NCBI GenBank assembly: GCA_948474755.1
Contig: CAOLHI010001651.1
Coordinates: 372,001 to 436,000, forward strand
Direction: 5' to 3'
Source: Ctenosaura bakeri
Taxonomy: Eukaryota; Chordata; Lepidosauria; Squamata; Iguanidae
DNA: 64,000 nt
The notes beneath the pieces are model-generated. The model saw nothing but the letters and a program-made list of their open reading frames with translations, made no database searches and was not told the origin of the DNA. Positions 59,405 through 64,000 of this stretch are shown piece by piece. The first letter of the stretch is position 1. The number at the start of each line of letters is the position of its first letter. Made by a program: the position numbers and the translations under genes.

Positions 59405-60855
59405 TATAGAATCATAGAAATTCAGAGTTGGAAGAGACCATACAGGCCATCCAGTCCAACCCCCTGCCATGCAGGAACACCCTCAAAGCACTCCCAACAG
59501 ATGGCCATCCAGCCTCTGCTTAAAAACCTCCAAGGAAGGAGACTCCACTACCCCCCGAGGCAGCAGGTTCCACTGCCGGACAGCCCTGACTGTCAGGAAG
59601 TTCTTCCTGAGGTTCAGGTGGAATCTCCTTTCCTGCAGCTTGAATCCATTGCTCCTTGTCCTGGTCTCTGGAGCAGCAGAAAACAAGCCCTCTCCTTCCT
59701 CTACGTGGCATCCCTTCAAATATTTAAACATGGCTATCATGTCCCCTCTCAACCTCCTCTTCTGCAGACTAAACATACCCAGCTCTCTAAGTCTATCCTC
59801 AGAGGGCTTCATGGCTTCCAGGCCTCTCACCATTTTGGTCGCCCTCCTCTGGACTTGCTCCAGCTTGTCAATATCCTTCTTGAATTGGGGTGCCCAGAAC
59901 TGGACACAGTATTCAAGATGAGGTCTAACCAAAGCAGAGTAGAGTGGTACCAGTACCTCCCTCGATCTAGACACCAGACTCCTATTGATGCAGCCGAGAA
60001 TTGCATTGGCTTTCTTGGCTGCCACATCACACTGCTGACTCATGTTCAGCTTGTGGTCTATGAAGACTCCTAGATCCCTTTCACACGTACTGCTATCCAG
60101 CCACGTGTCCCCCATCCTATATTTCTGTATTCCATTTTTTCTGCCTAAGTGTAGGACCTTACATTTCTCTCTGTTGAATTTCATTTTGTTCGCCTTGGCC
60201 CAGCTCTCCAATCTATCCAGGTCATTTTGAACTTTGATCCTGTCCTCTGGCGTATTAGCAGCCCCTCCCAATTTGGTGTCATCTGCAAATTTGATGAGCA
60301 TGCCCTCTATTCCTTCATCCAAGTCGCTGATAAAAATATTGAACAGCACTGGGCCTAGGACAGAACCCTGTGGCACCCCACTAGTCACTTCTCTCCAGGA
60401 CGAAAAGCAGCCATTCGTGATCACCCTTTGGGTTCGGTCGGTCAACCAATTACAAATCAACTAACGGTAGCCCTGTCCAGCCCACATTTTACTAACTTCG
60501 TTGCAAGAATGTCATGGGGAACTTTGTCGAAGGCCTTACTGAAATCGAGATATGCTACATCCACAGCACTCCCTTCATCTATCAAGCTAGTAACTCTGTC
60601 ATCAAAAGAGATAAGATTAGTCTGGCATGACTTATTTTTGAGAAATCCATGTTGACTTCTCGTGATTACCGCGTTGCTTTCTAAATGATTAGAAACTGAC
60701 TGCTTAATGATCTGCTCCAGGATCTTTCCGGGTACTGATGTCAGGCTGACTGGGCGATAATTATTTGGGTCCTCTTTTTTTCCCTTCTTGAAGATGGGGA
60801 TAACATTTGCTCTCCTCCAATCTGCAATATATCTCCAATATAGGATGGGGGATAC
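59405..60855 (-). mobile_element. CR1 LINE, about 1.45 kb, with most of the RT domain
   Basis: On the minus strand one frame holds WRRANVIPIFKKGKKEDPNN and YLDFSKAFDKVPHDILATKL, then stops. A second frame (60460-59483, 325 aa) holds [20 protein letters not shown], the catalytic FADD box at 60289-60278, and a full C-terminus. A deletion with a stop between the two frames makes it inactive. The 3' terminus (TAGAATCATAGAAATTC) is at 59405. It is nearly identical to the copy at 50041. Confidence 0.93.
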
Positions 60856-61241
60856 TTGACTCCGCAACACTACATGCGAAAAGGACGTTGGAGTTGTTGC
60901 TTCTTGACCCCCAGGTTGTGGCTGGTTGGAGAGGAGTAGGTGGAGGCCATGGAGGTCTCTGGTGCACTGGCTGCCCCCTCGACATCTCATCTTAATTTGG
61001 CGGGGGTCACCGAGTATAAGGACTGCCTGGGAGTCCATCGTCCAGGGGGCCAAGATTGGACCCCTCCCCATCTCGGACAGCCTGACTCCTGGGCCCGACC
61101 CCGGGAGACAAGGAATTGCTGGGCTTGCTGCCCATTTATCTCCAGAATTTCTCAGGGCTGGGGTGCTCCATGACCTAAAGGGGACAGAACAGGATCTTTC
61201 AAAGCAACTTTTGCTCCACTCTTAGCCAAACTAAACTGGCC

Positions 61242-61302
61242 GGCCCCTCCGGAAACTGCCACCCCCAGGACTCCATAGGATGTTGAAAGTGGAATCATAG
61301 AT
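61242..61302. mobile_element. Palindromic-MITE arm fragment
   Basis: CCCAGGACTCCATAGGATGT then TGAAAGTGGAATCATAG matches the family of 33518-33735. The stretch 60860-61240 before it is GC-richer unique-looking DNA with no supported gene. Confidence 0.6.
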
Positions 61303-61304
61303 CA

Positions 61305-61990
61305 AGAAAATGGAAAATTCAAGGAGACTTTCAAATAGAAGTTTGATCCAAAGAAGTAAGGCAAATTGTGATTAATGGCAAGTTAACGTGGAATTAAGGT
61401 CAAAAAAGGAATAAGGAAAGGGAGCGATTTTGATGCAATATGGAAGATATTTGTGGAAAAGGTGTTAGTAAAAGAGGAAGGTGCAATACAAAATTTTGGA
61501 AGGCGAGATAATTCGAGGTATAATAGGCTCTGGGAATGGGGTACACTTAGCAATAGTAATAGGTTAAATTTAGGGTAGAATAGGTGAAAATATATATACA
61601 TATATACATATATGCAGTATATCAGTATGTAGGGTAAAAAGAGTAGTTAGGAAAGAACAAATACGGTTTAGGAAAGAAATAAGAATGAAATTATGAATAT
61701 TATATTTTGAAAAGGATAGAAATAAGAATGAAATTATTAACAGTATATTTTGAAAATGTTAATTATGGGAATAATGAATAACTATGGGTATAATGAGAAT
61801 GAGATTCAGATATATATAACCAAAATATGTAATCAGCATATGTAATCAGTATAAGTAATACTATGTAAATGGAATTTTGAGAAAAATAGAAATGCAAGCA
61901 TTTTTTAAACCCTTCCCTTCACTTTTATGTTTGTTACATTATGTATTTTTTTTCTTACAATAAATTTTTTTTAAAAAAAGCAGCAGAAGA
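61305..61990 (+). mobile_element. L1 3' end with poly(A) signal
   Basis: It starts near AAAATTCAAGGAGACTTTCA, runs through A-rich 3' UTR-like DNA with an ATATACATATATACATATAT run (61590-61612), and ends TTACAATAAATTTTTTTTAA at 61956-61979. Confidence 0.6.
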
Positions 61991-62029
61991 ACTTCCTCTC
62001 CTGTTCCCATCACACATGGTGGTGGTAGG

Positions 62030-63118
62030 GTTATCACAGGAGACCAAGGCCAGTGGCTGTGGTTTAGCACTCAACTTATCACCCATGCTCTCCTTATGGG
62101 TCGGCTTGTGGGGATGGGACTTGGGGGCACTGCTTCCTGGAGGGGGGAACCCAGAAAGTGGTGCTGGGGGACTCCTGTTCGACCTCCTGCCCTTTGAGGT
62201 CCCTCAGGGTTCAGTCTTGTCCCCCATGCTATCTAACATCTACACGAAGCCACTGGGAGAGGTTGCCTGGAGTTTTGGGGTTCGGTGTCCAGCCGGCCCC
62301 TCCTGAAACTGCAAACCCCAGGATTCCATAGGATGTTGCAAGTGGAATCATCGCGCTATAACAGGCTACTGCGGAAATGGCCTTAGTCCAGACAAGACAG
62401 AGGTGCTCCTGGTCAGATCAGGGAATAGGGACCCAGCCTGTGTCGGATGGGGGTCACACTCCCCCTGGAGACATGGGTCCACAGCTTGGGGTGCTCCTGG
62501 ACTCTCCTCTGACCCTGGAGGCCCAGCTCTCAGCAGTAGCCAGGAGGGCATTTGCACAGTTAAGGCGTGTGTGCCAGCTGCACCCGTTCCTTGAGATGTC
62601 AGATCTGGCCACGGTGACACATGCCCCAGTTACATCCCGGCTGGCTTACTGTAATGTGGGGCTGCCTTTGAAAAGTATTTGGAAACTCCAGCTGGCCCAA
62701 AGACCTGCAGCCAGGTTGTTAACTGGAGCTGGATACAGGGGTCACACAAGTCCACTGATTGCCGGTCTGTTATCGGGCACAATTCAAAGTGCTGGTGATG
62801 ACCTTTAAAGCCCTACATGGCTCAGGTCCAGGTTATTTGAAGGACCGTCTCCTACGAACCGGCCCGAGCATTGAGATCCGCTGGGGGTCCTTCTCTCGGG
62901 TGCATTTGGTGGGAACACGGGAGAGACAGGGCCTCCTCAGCGGCTGCCCCCGGGCTCCCCTGGAACTCCCTGCCCAAAGAGGTCAGACGCTGGGCACCCT
63001 CCCTGCCCACCTTCTGGAGACAAGCAAAGACATTCCTCTTCCAGCAGGCATTTTATATGTAATTTGTATGGATGCTGGTCATTTTGTTATTTAACTGATA
63101 TTCTAATGACGTTTTTAT
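62030..63118 (+). mobile_element. L2-like LINE ORF2 remnant with an inserted MITE arm
   Basis: A frame near 62150-62275 reads EVPQGSVLSPMLSNIYTKPL, the RT motif before the catalytic box. After a MITE arm at 62290-62385, frames resume with DKTEVLLVRSG, LGVLLDSPLTLEAQLSAVAR and KALHGSGPGYLKDRL, the downstream part of L2-clade ORF2. The YxDD segment is missing. Several frameshifts show it is dead. Confidence 0.75.
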
Positions 63119-63890
63119 TTTTATTTTTTTGAAGTATTTTTATTAAAGATTTTAATTAAAAATAAAAGACCCCCCTCGCCACTTCCTAGCTTGTTTTCTA
63201 GTTGAATCTGCGTGTATCCATTCCATTCATACATAATTATTACTAACTCAAGGGGTTTGTTACATCCTTACATTGTTAGACAATTGCTTTGTTGCCTTAC
63301 TACCTTGTTACATTGTTACATTATTATTTTATGTTGCTACATTATTACATTGTGTTACTTACAATCTTGCTTTATTCTTTTTTCTTTTCTTATATTATGT
63401 CTTTATCCAATCCAAAACTTCTCTCCATTCCCTTTCAAAGTTCTGGATAGGTTTATTTCTCAAAGAAAATGTTAACTTTTCTGTCTCTCCCATATCCAGG
63501 ACTTTTAATTTCCATTCTTCTATATCAACATATTTCCTTTCTTTCCAATATTGCACATATATCAGCCTTGTAGCAGTTATCAGATATAACAGTGTCTTCT
63601 GATGACATCTTATTTCTCTTTGTTTCCCAAGCATATTTAACAGATAAAATTCTGGCTTCATTTCAAAATTTACATTATAAATTCTTTGAATTTCACCATG
63701 TATTTCATTCCAGAATTTCCTTGCTATCTTACAAGACCACCACATGTGATAAAATGTCCCCACCTTTTCATCACATTTCCAACATCCTACGTTTCCATTT
63801 CTAGTTATTTTTTGCAGCCTTTCTGGTGTCATATACCATCTATGTGTTACCCTGATTTCTGGGGGTCCCGTGAGGGACACCTAAGTGCGC
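63119..63890 (-). mobile_element. L1 LINE 3' end with ORF2 C-terminus
   Basis: The minus-strand frame 63880-63395 encodes 161 aa with RWYMTPERLQKI, NVGCWKCDEKVGTFYHMWWS then CKIARKFWNEI, the Cys-His C-terminal region (C-x2-C ... H) of vertebrate L1 ORF2. The T-rich 3' tail is at 63119-63170. The final 110 bases of the window are unassigned. Confidence 0.85.
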
Positions 63891-64000
63891 TCCAAATTAT
63901 ATAAGTTGGGGAAATTAGCAAAGAGCACAAGCTAGCAATGCGAGAGGCAGGGCAACGGAGCGGAATCTTTTACCCAGTGTCTACGGGGTCAGGCCGAGTC

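Noticed and set aside
59483..60460. 325-aa frame as a host gene
   Set aside because: It is the C-terminal part of a CR1 reverse transcriptase with an FADD box, truncated and with a broken upstream half.
58060..64000. WDR46 or B3GALT4 exons
   Set aside because: No frame matches WD repeats or a galactosyltransferase; the coding-like frames here are LINE remnants.

Overview
The window is vertebrate nuclear DNA, most likely from a squamate reptile and perhaps an iguanian lizard. The genes have small exons separated by long introns. The repeats are CR1 LINEs with the usual 3' end, L1 and L2/CR1-clade fragments, a tRNA-headed CORE/MIR-type SINE, Tigger-like DNA elements, palindromic MITEs and minisatellites. 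Nothing bacterial, organellar or CRISPR-like is present. The species is not certain from sequence alone.

Three protein-coding genes can be rebuilt exon by exon. RPS18 (+, coding 943-11683, 6 exons, 152 aa) encodes ribosomal protein uS13. RGL2 (+, coding 16991-45546, 17 coding exons plus a probable 5' exon at 15385-15405, about 772 aa) encodes a Ral guanine-nucleotide exchange factor. PFDN6 (-, coding 55849-48592, 4 coding exons plus an inferred non-coding first exon ending at 57812, 126 aa) encodes a beta-type prefoldin subunit. All three belong to the extended class II MHC gene block of mammals. RGL2 and PFDN6 converge tail to tail as in human, but the pair is flipped relative to RPS18, and B3GALT4 and WDR46 are not between RPS18 and PFDN6.

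Layout: 1-900, repeat fragments and the RPS18 promoter; 0.9-11.7 kb, RPS18, whose first intron holds a 40-bp minisatellite (1670-3398) and a 200-250-bp satellite (3399-5890) split by an L1; 11.7-14.8 kb, intergenic with SINEs; 14.8-15.5 kb, RGL2 CpG island; 15.4-45.5 kb, RGL2, with a 110-bp CR1-derived tandem array in intron 1, a solo LTR in intron 15 and an 88-bp minisatellite inside a Tigger-like element in intron 16; 45.5-48.5 kb, RGL2 3' UTR and the shared downstream region; 48.5-58.05 kb, PFDN6 and its promoter; 58.05-64 kb, gene-free, with a CR1 carrying reverse transcriptase, L1 ends and an L2-like element.

The genes are housekeeping or signalling genes and do not form a pathway. The most notable observations are a one-base frame break in RGL2 exon 16, a GC-AG intron in RGL2, two near-identical direct CR1 copies flanking the 5' part of PFDN6, and tandem arrays that arose inside transposons. 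No new biological system could be supported.
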